Part shown: one piece after another, positions 1 to 7,689 of the stretch
Position numbering within the stretch: position 1 is the first letter of the stretch
How the letters are laid out: the number at the start of each line of letters is the position of its first letter
Origin: Weissella coleopterorum
Lineage (GTDB): Bacteria > Bacillota > Bacilli > Lactobacillales > Lactobacillaceae
Direction: 5' to 3'
Assembly (NCBI RefSeq): GCF_011304355.1
Contig: NZ_CP049888.1
Location: forward strand, 248,001 to 312,000
Length of the DNA stretch: 64,000 nt
Position numbers and translations under genes: made by a program
The notes under the pieces: generated by a model
What the model saw: only the letters and a program-made list of their open reading frames with translations
Told to the model about the DNA's origin: nothing
Databases searched by the model: none

Positions 1-1059
1 AACAGTCGGATCGAAACCAGTCTCAATAGTTAAGTATGTGGGATCCCCGCTAGTTCTGTCATATGAAAATTCATTCTTTGAATGTCCTGCACATCTATTT
101 ATTAAATATAGTCCACAAACATCACAAAAATCATCCTCATATTTTACTTCGTTACCACAAGTAGGACATTCATCTTTGATGTGACTTGGTTTACCTTCGA
201 CGGGTATTTTTTTATATTCAAACACTTCTTGTTCCTCAGTTTCGTGAAATTTAGCAGTTTTTGGCTTTATTTCAATTTTATTGCTACTACATACGGGACA
301 AAATTTAACATCAGAAGACATTGTGTAATTAAGAGATTTGCAATGTCTACAGACGATAAAAGGAAGTTCCGACAGTTCAAATGATTCAAATAAAGTATTG
401 TATCCATAAGTAGGTGAATATTCAATATAATTTTTCCTAGGTATAAATTTAATCGGAGAATCATATTTTAGTCGACGTTTCCAATATTGTTTTATAAAAG
501 GAAACCCTTTAAATCTATTAAAAGCAATTCGAGCAGCTTGCGAGGACACATCAAATCTTTTTTCTATTCTTTTATAATCATCTTTATCTGTAATGAATAT
601 TGGGTTTATTAGAAATAATGAAGCAAAATGATTAGCTTCTATTTCTAATTCTTTATATGTTGTTTTATCTATACCACCACGATCAAGTTGAGTTTGTTGA
701 TCTTTTAAATGGTTAAGATAAAAGTGCCCAAGTTCGTGAGCAATGCTAAATCTAATTCTGCCTATTGTAAGATATGAAGGGTTATCGTTATAAAAGAGTG
801 TGTACAGATCTTTTCCTGTGGATGTATCGTGATATTTTCTGATAAATGCATCATTTGAACTTGTATGAAATCTGTCTTTAAAAGTATCGATATCGATATT
901 TAAAATTGATGATATATCTTGATATGAAGATATTGCAAAATTTGGTATTTTATCAATTTCTTTAAATAAATTAAAAGGTATTGTGTTTGGGTCTAAATTA
1001 ACATAACTTTGTGCAACAGCTTTGTTAATTTTGTCCCAATCAATCTTCTTGTCGCGCAT
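1..1059 (-). CDS. ImmA/IrrE-type metallopeptidase with C-terminal zinc ribbons (partial)
   Basis: The frame is open for 353 codons and runs off the left edge, so the C-terminus is missing. Around residues 110-120 it has HELGHFYLNHL, a gluzincin HExxH helix, followed by an ExxAN-type third-ligand segment (EIEANHFAS), as in ImmA/IrrE peptidases that cleave phage CI-like repressors. After the peptidase come two CxxC pairs (CRHC...CPVC) and a further CPTC...CDVC set, which look like zinc ribbons and are not part of the minimal family. The start ATG at 1059 overlaps the 3' end of the repressor gene, so the two are translationally linked. Likely role: derepression of the prophage by repressor cleavage (family knowledge; not shown here). 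Confidence 0.85.
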   Translation of the reverse strand, partial: MRDKKIDWDKINKAVAQSYVNLDPNTIPFNLFKEIDKIPNFAISSYQDISSILNIDIDTFKDRFHTSSNDAFIRKYHDTSTGKDLYTLFYNDNPSYLTIGRIRFSIAHELGHFYLNHLKDQQTQLDRGGIDKTTYKELEIEANHFASLFLINPIFITDKDDYKRIEKRFDVSSQAARIAFNRFKGFPFIKQYWKRRLKYDSPIKFIPRKNYIEYSPTYGYNTLFESFELSELPFIVCRHCKSLNYTMSSDVKFCPVCSSNKIEIKPKTAKFHETEEQEVFEYKKIPVEGKPSHIKDECPTCGNEVKYEDDFCDVCGLYLINRCAGHSKNEFSYDRTSGDPTYLTIETGFDPTV

Positions 1060-1405
1060 TTTTCAATAACCCCATATAGTCGAGAACTTTTTCCAACTCT
1101 GCATCTGACATATCAGCACCAACTGACGTGACATCCTCTAATTTATCTGCTCTGGATAGGCCACTCTCTACAAATCTTCTAGTAGGAGGTGTGGGATTAT
1201 CATTATTACCAAGTAGGTAATCAACAGGAACATTTAATACATCTGATACAGCTTTAATTTTATCTGGGTTTGGCTCATGTATTTTCCAATCGTATATGGC
1301 GCTTTTAGAAACTTTTACACCTGATTCGGTTGCCATATCTGCAACTCGCTCAATAGACAGCCCTTTTTTAGTTGCCGTTTCTTTAATTCTATTAAAAATA
1401 GTCAT
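1040..1405 (-). CDS. CI-like phage repressor (HTH XRE family)
   Basis: 121-residue protein starting MTIFNRIKETATKKG, chosen over the longer upstream frame because the ATG at 1405 is preceded by AAAGGA and begins directly with an XRE helix-turn-helix (residues about 5-65: SIERVADMATESGVKVSKSAIYDWKIHEPNPDKIKAVSDVLNVPVDYLLG pattern in outline). The C-terminal part is short and lacks a LexA-type serine peptidase domain, which fits cleavage by the overlapping ImmA/IrrE protein. It is divergent from the early genes and faces the ATTCCG operator boxes. Expected role: maintenance of lysogeny. Confidence 0.85.
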   Translation of the reverse strand: MTIFNRIKETATKKGLSIERVADMATESGVKVSKSAIYDWKIHEPNPDKIKAVSDVLNVPVDYLLGNNDNPTPPTRRFVESGLSRADKLEDVTSVGADMSDAELEKVLDYMGLLKNARQED

Positions 1406-1435
1406 TTTGGATGTGTTTTCCTTTTTAGGGATCTG

Positions 1436-1620
1436 ATTCCGAAAAATTCCGGAATATACTATATATTGTAAGTTAATTGAAAGACATTGATAGTGATAAA
1501 AATCATTAAACAACCATGGAATATACTAATTTGTAATGGTCGTTTGGTCTTATTTACTATGTCATTATATTCCGAAAAATTCCGGATGTAAATGATTTCT
1601 TACAATAAATTCCGAGGAAG
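1436..1620. promoter_or_regulatory. Divergent operator/promoter region of the lysogeny switch
   Basis: Two near-identical boxes, ATTCCGAAAAATTCCGGAAT at 1436-1455 and ATTCCGAAAAATTCCGGAT at 1569-1587, plus a half box AAATTCCGAGG at 1608-1616 that overlaps the ribosome binding site of the first early gene. Each box ends in the palindromic core TTCCGGAA or a one-base variant. GGAATATACTA also occurs twice (1451 and about 1516). Spacing between repressor and first rightward gene places these as CI/Cro operators; no footprint evidence. Confidence 0.7.
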
Positions 1621-1632
1621 GAGAAATATAAA

Positions 1633-1854
1633 ATGTCAGAACAAAAAATGATTGAAGCCAGAGATAAATTTCGTATTCAAGTAACCACAGAATTACGAAA
1701 ACGCGGATTTCGTTCAGATACTCAATTTGTAAATGAAATTGGCATCTCTACATTACCAGCTTTTACTGCTGCTGTAACTACATACACTATGTCTGATAAA
1801 TCTATTGAATTGCGCCGTAAAATTCGTCAATTACTTGATATTGAAGATATATAG
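1633..1854 (+). CDS. Small early phage protein, Cro position
   Basis: 73 residues, basic, with a plausible helix-turn-helix stretch (RSDTQFVNEIGISTLPAFTAAV). It is the first rightward gene after the operators and has a strong GAGGAAGGAG site in front. Position suggests a Cro-like regulator, but no family can be named from sequence. Stop is a few bases from the RBS of the antirepressor gene. Confidence 0.6.
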   Translation: MSEQKMIEARDKFRIQVTTELRKRGFRSDTQFVNEIGISTLPAFTAAVTTYTMSDKSIELRRKIRQLLDIEDI

Positions 1855-1867
1855 GAGGAGAAATCAT

Positions 1868-2644
1868 ATGAACAAAGTACAGATTTTCAATTTTGAACAT
1901 TCAAACGTTCGAACAGTGACAGTGGAAAACGAACCATATTTTGTCGGAAAAGATGTCGCTGATATTTTAGGGTACAAAAATACTAAGGATGCATTGATAA
2001 AGCATGTTGATACGGATGATAAGCTGGGGTCGCGAATTACGACCTCAGGTCAAGCACGTGAAATGACGGTAATTAATGAATCTGGTGTTTATTCACTAGT
2101 TTTTGGATCAAAGCTTGATTCAGCCAAACGATTCAAAAAATGGGTCACATCGGAAGTTCTACCGTCTATTCGTAAACATGACGCATATCTAACCGATTCT
2201 AAAATTGAAGAAGTCTTATCTGATCCAGACACAATAATTAAAATTGCTACACAGTTAAAGGAAGAGCGCAATAAGAGCCTGATGTTAGAACAACAAGTCG
2301 CTGAAAGTCGCCCAAAAACTGATTATTATGACCGTATTATGAAATCAAAGTCATTAGTTGCTATTAGTCAGATTGCTGAAGATTATGGTTGGTCAGCGCA
2401 AAAAATGAATGCTAAGTTACATGACTTAGGTGTTCAGCATAAAGTTGGCAAACAATGGTTACTTTATGCAAAGCATAAAAATCACGGTTACACTTTTAGC
2501 GAAACTGTGAATATAGCTAAAAAAGATGGTAGCAGTGACGTAAAAATGAATACTAAATGGACTCAAAAAGGACGGGTATTCATTTACAACTTATTAAAAA
2601 ATGTTGGTATTTTACCAACTATTGAACGTGATGATGTTGCTTGA
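1868..2644 (+). CDS. Phage antirepressor (BRO-N + KilA-C type)
   Basis: 258 residues from ATG 1868, preceded by AGGAGGAG; the longer upstream frame has no such site. Residues about 5-100 match a BRO-N domain (phe-val-gly-lys-asp-val-ala-asp motif FVGKDVADILGY, then VLPSIRKHDAYLT). The C-terminal half (RIMKSKSLVAISQIAEDYGWSA to the WTQKGRVFIYNLL ending) matches the phage antirepressor KilAC domain. Such proteins oppose the phage repressor or act in early regulation. Confidence 0.9.
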   Translation: MNKVQIFNFEHSNVRTVTVENEPYFVGKDVADILGYKNTKDALIKHVDTDDKLGSRITTSGQAREMTVINESGVYSLVFGSKLDSAKRFKKWVTSEVLPSIRKHDAYLTDSKIEEVLSDPDTIIKIATQLKEERNKSLMLEQQVAESRPKTDYYDRIMKSKSLVAISQIAEDYGWSAQKMNAKLHDLGVQHKVGKQWLLYAKHKNHGYTFSETVNIAKKDGSSDVKMNTKWTQKGRVFIYNLLKNVGILPTIERDDVA

Positions 2645-2703
2645 AAAAGTTAACTAAACTAACAACACAAATAAAAAGGGTTTCCCGACTCAGGAGAAAG
2701 ATT

Positions 2704-2925
2704 ATGAAAGGACTAATCAAGGCAATTGATAAGTTAGCTGAGGCGATAATAACAGCAAAAGTTAATTCACCCTGGTTAAACCAGAAGCAAGCAGCTGCAT
2801 ATCTAAGAATGAGTATTAATTCGTTTAAGGATATTCAATTCAAATCTCATAGTTTATATGAGGAAGGCGTTGCAATTGAACGCTGGAATCGAAATGAACT
2901 TGATCAAGAAATGTTAAAGAGGTAA
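2704..2925 (+). CDS. Excisionase-like helix-turn-helix protein
   Basis: 73 residues from ATG 2704, chosen because CAGGAGAAAG lies just upstream; the longer frame from TTG 2641 has no such site. Contains WLNQKQAAAYLRMSINSFKD, the winged-helix motif of excisionase/MerR-like small DNA-binding proteins. In this position of Gram-positive phages similar proteins are annotated as early HTH proteins. Confidence 0.6.
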   Translation: MKGLIKAIDKLAEAIITAKVNSPWLNQKQAAAYLRMSINSFKDIQFKSHSLYEEGVAIERWNRNELDQEMLKR

Positions 2926-2931
2926 TCAATA

Positions 2932-3162
2932 ATGATAAACGCAATCTGTTTAGCAATTGGCGTGGTATTAGCACAAACGCCTCAAATCTTGCGAGAAGCT
3001 AGGCAAGATAAACGTGATCAAGAGTATTTAGAGCAACGCTCAAGGATCAAACAATCGAAGCCAGCACATCGGCAATATCTATTACAAAATGATCCAGTGG
3101 TTGAAGCTGAAAAGGCACACCAATACTTTGAACAACGTTCGGAGGTACGACAACGTGGCTAA
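2932..3162 (+). CDS. Small early phage protein, unknown
   Basis: 76 residues; short hydrophobic N-terminus (MINAICLAIGVVLAQ) then a strongly charged helical region with two QRSRI/QRSEV-like repeats. Starts six bases after the previous stop and ends inside the start of the next gene, so it is part of the early operon. No function recognised. Confidence 0.5.
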   Translation: MINAICLAIGVVLAQTPQILREARQDKRDQEYLEQRSRIKQSKPAHRQYLLQNDPVVEAEKAHQYFEQRSEVRQRG

Positions 3163-3446
3163 ACGATTTCGAAGTTCAAACGAACTTTACACAGATATCA
3201 AATGATTGGATAAGAGACGTTGAAGTCTCGGACAAGCATTTCAGAATATTAGCATACATGGTTGGTATGCCACCGGGGTGGGTATTTCACACAACGGTAA
3301 TGGCCAAAGATTTAGGAAAGTCAGTTAAAACAATTAGGCATTATTTAACCGAGATGAAAAATTTAGGATTGGTGGACAAGGTAGATAAAAAAGACGGTAA
3401 TTCTAAGTGGAAAATAGTGTACTCACAGTACACAAATGAAGAGTAA
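3155..3446 (+). pseudogene. Frameshifted phage replication initiator (HTH)
   Basis: A GTG at 3155, behind GGAGGT, opens MAKRFRSSNELYT but stops at 3203 (TGA). The following frame, open to 3446, reads QISNDWIRDVEVSDKHFRIL and then a winged-helix DNA-binding segment (TTVMAKDLGKSVKTIRHYLTEMKNLGLVDKV), but has no start codon before an internal ATG at 3258. Restoring two bases in the TTACACAG run at about 3190 joins both parts into a 97-residue protein. Phage proteins of this type sit beside the origin and act as replisome organisers. Whether the internal ATG gives a functional fragment is unknown. Confidence 0.6.
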
Positions 3447-3571
3447 ATAAAGTGTACTCACAGTACATTAATTTGTTAAAAGTGTACTCTCCGTACATCG
3501 AAAGTGTACTCACAGTACACCAAAAGTGTACTAGTTTACCTCCTACTAATACTAAGTTACTAATACTAAGT
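3416..3571. repeat. Iteron array, candidate phage replication origin
   Basis: Five copies of AGTGTACTCACAGTACA or close variants start at 3416, 3451, 3481, 3503 and 3525 (steps 35, 30, 22, 22). Copies 1, 2 and 4 are identical over 17 bases; copy 3 has CTCCG in the middle; copy 5 is degenerate. Each is an imperfect palindrome GTACT...AGTAC. A perfect 14-bp tandem repeat, TACTAATACTAAGT, follows at 3544-3557 and 3558-3571 in A+T-rich DNA, like an unwinding element. The first copy overlaps the 3' end of the initiator gene. The rest of the gap to 3724 holds no gene that I can see. Confidence 0.75.
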
Positions 3572-3724
3572 TAATATACTGATTTTCTGCCAACTTTAAC
3601 TCTGGAAGAACGGCACCTTTTCTATTTACTTTAACTTATAAATCGTGTTGCTGAGAAAGGCGCAGGAGTTACTAAGTCTTTATGCAAAATTTGCCGTCGT
3701 CTGCTCGGCTGAAAGGAAAATACT

Positions 3725-4249
3725 TTGGATTATAAATTAAAGATCAATGATGAAATGATCGAAAACGGGTTTGCTGATAACTCTTTTACCAGAAGAGATA
3801 CAGATGGACTTTATAGAAAACTCAAATCTTTTATTGGTGATGAACGTACTGCAGCTAATATTTTGGTTCTCGCCATTCGTCAAGCTGGGATTGAAACTAA
3901 ATCCTATGACACTCGAGACATTGAATTTCAAGTTGATAACTTTATTCAACGAGAAGCTAAAACAACTGCCGCTGTAAAAGCGATTATTGAGAAGCGGAAT
4001 AAGAAGCCAGTCAAACATGTAGATGCAAGAGAGACTGTTCCTGATTGGGATAAGCAAGAAGTTGTTGCAGTTACTCAAGAACGATTAGATGCACATCAAG
4101 CTAGGATACCTTGGTTTAATGATCGAGAGAAATATCAAGGTAACAAAGATGCATATAAAAAGATTTCCAAGTTTGATGATTGGAAAGCGTTGCAAACAAA
4201 AAAAGAGCTATCAGCGGGCACTGATAACTCAACCCATGCGAATGGGTAA
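3725..4249 (+). CDS. Phage protein of unknown function, start of recombination module
   Basis: 174 residues, TTG start behind GAAAGGAAA. Mostly charged and helical; C-terminal part contains RIPWFNDREKYQGNKDAYKKISKFDDW. No known family recognised. It directly precedes Gp157 and Erf, so a role in replication or recombination is possible. ACCCAT-GCGA-ATGGGT forms a small hairpin over the stop codon (4232-4247). Confidence 0.55.
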   Translation: MDYKLKINDEMIENGFADNSFTRRDTDGLYRKLKSFIGDERTAANILVLAIRQAGIETKSYDTRDIEFQVDNFIQREAKTTAAVKAIIEKRNKKPVKHVDARETVPDWDKQEVVAVTQERLDAHQARIPWFNDREKYQGNKDAYKKISKFDDWKALQTKKELSAGTDNSTHANG

Positions 4250-4276
4250 CACACATATTACAGGAGTAATTTTACT

Positions 4277-4771
4277 ATGAATTTATTTAACTTAGCAAGT
4301 AAGTATCAACAAGTTTATGCAATGGAAGAAGATTCCGAAGGAAATCCAATTTCAATTGATGTCTGGATGGATACGTTGGAATCAATTGACGATGCTATCG
4401 AAGATAAGGCTGATGCCTATGCAGCGCTTATCAAAACGTTCAATGCGGATGTTGAAGCAGTGGATAAAGAGATGGAACGATTGCAGGGCATTAAAAAATC
4501 AAGGAAGAACAAAGTTGATCGTATGAAAGCCAGCTTACAGGAAGCAATGGAGAAGGTTGAAAAGACCAAGTTCAATACGGCTATCAATAAGTTCAATATT
4601 CAAAACAATCCGAAGAGTTTGGATATTAGAACAGGAGAACATGTACCAGATGAATTTATGAAACATGAAGCACCGAAGATTAACAGAGTGGCTTTATTAG
4701 CCGCAATGAAAAAAGGACTTGAAGTTGAAGGCGTTTCGGTGAAACAAACACGTTCACTTCGCATCAAATAA
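4277..4771 (+). CDS. Siphovirus Gp157-family protein
   Basis: 164 residues with the Gp157 layout: acidic N-terminus, central coiled coil (IEDKADAYAALIKTFNADVEAVDKEMERLQGIKKSRKNKVDRMK in outline, residues about 35-95), and C-terminal NPKSLDI...VPDEF motif. Family members precede Erf/RecT genes in Gram-positive phages and are thought to help the recombination module. RBS CAGGAG. Confidence 0.85.
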   Translation: MNLFNLASKYQQVYAMEEDSEGNPISIDVWMDTLESIDDAIEDKADAYAALIKTFNADVEAVDKEMERLQGIKKSRKNKVDRMKASLQEAMEKVEKTKFNTAINKFNIQNNPKSLDIRTGEHVPDEFMKHEAPKINRVALLAAMKKGLEVEGVSVKQTRSLRIK

Positions 4772-4781
4772 GGAGTGAATC

Positions 4782-5507
4782 ATGGCTGAATATAAAACAA
4801 TTTATGAAGCATTAGGGGCAACTCAAGAGAACATTGAACAGCCTAAGAAGACTGCCGAAAATCCAATGTTTAAATCAGGTTATGTCAATTTAGATGGGGT
4901 TGTTGCAGCTATTAATAATGCAAAGAAGAAAGCTGGAGCTAAGTTCTTTTGGACCAATACCGTTCGAGATGGGTTAATGTACACAACTATTTATGGTTAT
5001 GGGGAGACGCTAGAACTTTCAGGTAGCCGAGTTGCTGAAAATTTGGGTAATCGTGGAACTAATGCGGCACAAGCAGAAGGTAGCGCATTGACTTATGCTC
5101 GTCGATATTCGTTAAGTATGGCATTTGGAATTGCTGCTGACGTTGATGATGACGGGAATGCTGTTCAGGTTCAACAGCAAGTCCCACAGTACAACCAAAA
5201 TAACAATCAGGGTAATTATTCCAATAACAAGCAAAATGCTCCTAAGAAGCCTACAGAGCGTGAAATAAAGATTAAAAAAGTTCCGTCCATGATTAAAAAG
5301 GCCGTGGATGAATATGAAGCTAGTCCGGAACAGGTTGCAAAATGGAAAGCTATGGATCCTGAACAGGCGTACGCAAATATGGAACTTTACGTAACGACCT
5401 ATCAACAGTCGAAAATAACTGAACTAGAAGCAAAAGAAGCAGAACAATCGAAAGAAGTTGCGGACAATTCTAATCCGTCGGATGTATTTGAGCACAAGGT
5501 GGAATAA
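4782..5507 (+). CDS. erf: Erf-family single-strand annealing protein
   Basis: 241 residues. N-terminal 125 residues carry the ERF core, with AEGSALTYARRYSLSMAFGI, the signature segment, near residues 95-115, followed by DVDDDGNA. The middle is a Gln/Asn-rich linker (residues about 128-155) and the C-terminus is acidic and helical. Erf proteins anneal complementary single strands in phage recombination and circularisation. Lies between Gp157 and an HNH nuclease and upstream of SSB. Confidence 0.92.
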   Translation: MAEYKTIYEALGATQENIEQPKKTAENPMFKSGYVNLDGVVAAINNAKKKAGAKFFWTNTVRDGLMYTTIYGYGETLELSGSRVAENLGNRGTNAAQAEGSALTYARRYSLSMAFGIAADVDDDGNAVQVQQQVPQYNQNNNQGNYSNNKQNAPKKPTEREIKIKKVPSMIKKAVDEYEASPEQVAKWKAMDPEQAYANMELYVTTYQQSKITELEAKEAEQSKEVADNSNPSDVFEHKVE

Positions 5508-6221
5508 ATGAAGCTATGGGGACGTGTAGTAAGTGTTTTGGGTAATAAGGTTACATTCGCCGTTGAAAGCAAAGAAGAGGCAAATAAGCTGCTTGAATTG
5601 CTAAATGATGGCAAGCCGGAAGCAATGTTACATGTTACTGATGGCAGAAATGTTAGCCCGAAGCAAGTTAGAAAAGCGCATGCCATTATCGAGGATTATC
5701 GACGATTTTGGAATGAGCCAACTATTGCAGATGCTAAACGGGTTTTGAAAGATGCTTTCTACTATGACACCGAACATGAAGCATTTAGTTTTTCAAATAC
5801 GGATGTGACCACAGCAAGGAAATTTATATCTTACATGGTGACGAATGCCATTAGATTTGGAGTACCGCTTAGTCAAAGCGCCAACGACATTCAGGACGAT
5901 ATAGACGTTTATATGTATCAGTCGTTGAAATATAAGTCGTGTGTTCTTTGTGGGAAGCATGCTCAAGTTCATCATATTGACACCGTTGGAATGGGAAATG
6001 ATCGTAAATTAGTAGACCACCGGGGCAAGCGATTAATTGCATTATGTTGGGATCATCACGCAGAAGCACATCAAAAAGGATGGCCCACATTTAGTCAGGT
6101 ATATCACGTTAAAGGGATCATATTAGATCCGAAAACACTTAATGATTTAGGAATTATGACATACAAACGAATGAAGGAGATTGACGATGAACAGAGTAGT
6201 GCTAGTAGGACGTCTAGTTAG
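5508..6221 (+). CDS. HNH-type nuclease of phage recombination module
   Basis: 237 residues; start ATG abuts the erf stop. C-terminal part has an HNH/treble-clef layout: CVLCGKHAQVHHID...LCWDHHAEAHQKGW (CxxC, HH, CxxHH at residues about 145-195). The N-terminal half resembles the region found before the HNH domain in putative HNHc nuclease proteins of Lactobacillus/Listeria phages. Likely processes recombination intermediates. Its 3' end overlaps ssb by 35 bases in another frame. Confidence 0.8.
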   Translation: MKLWGRVVSVLGNKVTFAVESKEEANKLLELLNDGKPEAMLHVTDGRNVSPKQVRKAHAIIEDYRRFWNEPTIADAKRVLKDAFYYDTEHEAFSFSNTDVTTARKFISYMVTNAIRFGVPLSQSANDIQDDIDVYMYQSLKYKSCVLCGKHAQVHHIDTVGMGNDRKLVDHRGKRLIALCWDHHAEAHQKGWPTFSQVYHVKGIILDPKTLNDLGIMTYKRMKEIDDEQSSASRTSS

Positions 6222-6681
6222 AGACGTTGAATTACGTTACACACAATCAGGAACAGCAGTAGCATCATTTAGCGTTGCTGTTGATCGACGCAAGACTAAT
6301 CAGAACGGGGAGCGTGAGACTGATTTTATTAACGCCACAATTTGGTCTAAGGCAGCAGAGAACTTTGCGAGCTTCACTTCAAAGGGTTCACGGGTTGCGA
6401 TTGATGGTCGATTACAAACAAGCAGTTATCAGAATCAGCAGGGACAAACAGTTTATAGAACGGAAGTAATTGTTGAAAATTTTGACTTATTAGAGACACG
6501 GGCAGAATCAGAAAATCGCCGAAATGAACAAGGCAATCAAGCACCGATGAATAATAGCACTCCATTTGGAACACCAACTAACAATCAAGGCGGAGCGCCT
6601 AGCGGTGGTTTCAAACCGCAGATCGATCCATTTGCTAATAATCAAGAGATTGATATTTCTGATGAAGAATTACCATTTTAG
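6187..6681 (+). CDS. ssb: Single-stranded DNA-binding protein
   Basis: 164 residues from ATG 6187 (AAGGAG seven bases upstream). OB fold starts MNRVVLVGRLVRDVELRYT, typical SSB; Gln/Asn/Gly-rich linker at about 105-150; acidic tip DISDEELPF at the very C-terminus, the tail that binds partner proteins. Phage-borne copy serving the recombination module. Confidence 0.95.
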   Translation: MNRVVLVGRLVRDVELRYTQSGTAVASFSVAVDRRKTNQNGERETDFINATIWSKAAENFASFTSKGSRVAIDGRLQTSSYQNQQGQTVYRTEVIVENFDLLETRAESENRRNEQGNQAPMNNSTPFGTPTNNQGGAPSGGFKPQIDPFANNQEIDISDEELPF

Positions 6682-6870
6682 GTGACTGATATGGGATTAG
6701 ACGGAATTACAAACCGATTTAACGAGAAGTTATCTGATATTGATAAAAAATTCAATGGCGATTATGACACTAATCAAGACGTCACAGATATGATCGAAGA
6801 TTTGTCGGATATAAGCAAAGAGTACAACGCCGCAAAGGCATTTCAAGAACGGAAGGGTTATAACGGATGA
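6682..6870 (+). CDS. Small acidic phage protein, unknown
   Basis: 62 residues, GTG start immediately after the ssb stop (alternative ATG at 6691). Acidic and helical. Overlaps the next gene by ATGA, so they are translationally coupled. No family recognised. Confidence 0.5.
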   Translation: MTDMGLDGITNRFNEKLSDIDKKFNGDYDTNQDVTDMIEDLSDISKEYNAAKAFQERKGYNG

Positions 6871-7091
6871 AGTTTAAAAAGGTATGGAACATAACAACGT
6901 TAGCTATTGAAGTCATCTCAGTATTATTTGTATCAGCGGTCGGTGTGTACATTGTTTATGATCAAGCCACAGACCTATTCGGGTTAAAGATTTGGGGTAC
7001 ATTCAGAGCGTGCATAATGTTTATTATCTTGATGTTTTTTATCGAATTTATGGTGCGGTTATTTATATTCATTCTGGAAAGTATTAGATAA
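6867..7091 (+). CDS. Small phage membrane protein
   Basis: 74 residues with two predicted membrane helices (residues about 10-32 and 45-70) separated by a short loop. Starts inside the stop of the previous gene. Function unknown; two-helix early phage membrane proteins are common and usually uncharacterised. Confidence 0.55.
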   Translation: MKFKKVWNITTLAIEVISVLFVSAVGVYIVYDQATDLFGLKIWGTFRACIMFIILMFFIEFMVRLFIFILESIR

Positions 7092-7102
7092 GGGGATTTG
7101 TG

Positions 7103-7501
7103 ATGTATACAGTATCAAAAGAAATTATGGACGAGTTAAATACTCTTAAAAACGGTAATAGTATCAGTACAATCAACGAACTTATGATTGATATTTTTAG
7201 TAAAGGGCTTGATTTATACGCTTGGTTTTATAAGAGCGATGCACTTACTGAAATAATCGCCAAAGAGCAGGCGGTAATTGAATATGTGTTACACGGAGCT
7301 AACAATTTCAAGCTCATTAGTGAGAGTAATAACGACTTCATTTATATGGATGAATCGCTAGCGGCTACTATTCAACAACTACGAAAAATGCCAGATGTAA
7401 AAGTAGCTCTAGTTATGGATGAACAGCCTATTTTGAGTAATGAAACTAGATTCGTTGAAGCGTATTTACACCCTGAATTAATCAAGGTTTCTGAAAAATG
7501 A
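7103..7501 (+). CDS. Phage accessory protein, paralogue of the gene at 9377
   Basis: 132 residues from ATG 7103 (AAGGGG seven bases upstream). Residues about 50-70, EQAVIEYVLHGANNFKLI, match EQAVIDYVFNGADNFEVK in the protein at 9377-9817, and both end with an aspartate/proline-containing helical tail after a similar distance. Similar modules occur in small phage proteins of the DUF1642/YopX neighbourhood. Function unknown. Confidence 0.55.
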   Translation: MYTVSKEIMDELNTLKNGNSISTINELMIDIFSKGLDLYAWFYKSDALTEIIAKEQAVIEYVLHGANNFKLISESNNDFIYMDESLAATIQQLRKMPDVKVALVMDEQPILSNETRFVEAYLHPELIKVSEK

Positions 7502-7686
7502 AATACGCATTTAAAAATAAAGATGGTCGCTACTTTCAAGAACGCTATTTGATGAGTGGCAAGCGGTCGTGGAAGTTTACAGATGATTTACGCAAAGCCT
7601 ACAAGGAACGAAGCAACACGCCTCAATATGAACGCTACATTGAGAGCAAGTTTGATGGGCTGGAATATGAAAGGGTGGAGATATGA
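7498..7686 (+). CDS. Small basic phage protein
   Basis: 62 residues, ATGA overlap with the gene before. Aromatic and basic; begins MKYAFKNKDGRYFQE. Ends three bases before the methylase start. No family recognised. Confidence 0.5.
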   Translation: MKYAFKNKDGRYFQERYLMSGKRSWKFTDDLRKAYKERSNTPQYERYIESKFDGLEYERVEI

Positions 7687-7689
7687 AAT

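Noticed and set aside
181..464. Small ORFs on both strands inside the metallopeptidase region
   Set aside because: They overlap the continuous minus-strand peptidase frame with clear zinc-ribbon motifs.
3416..3571. CRISPR array
   Set aside because: Repeats are 17 bp, spacings are irregular (22-35 bp) and short, there is no cas gene, and they lie beside a replication initiator; iterons fit better.
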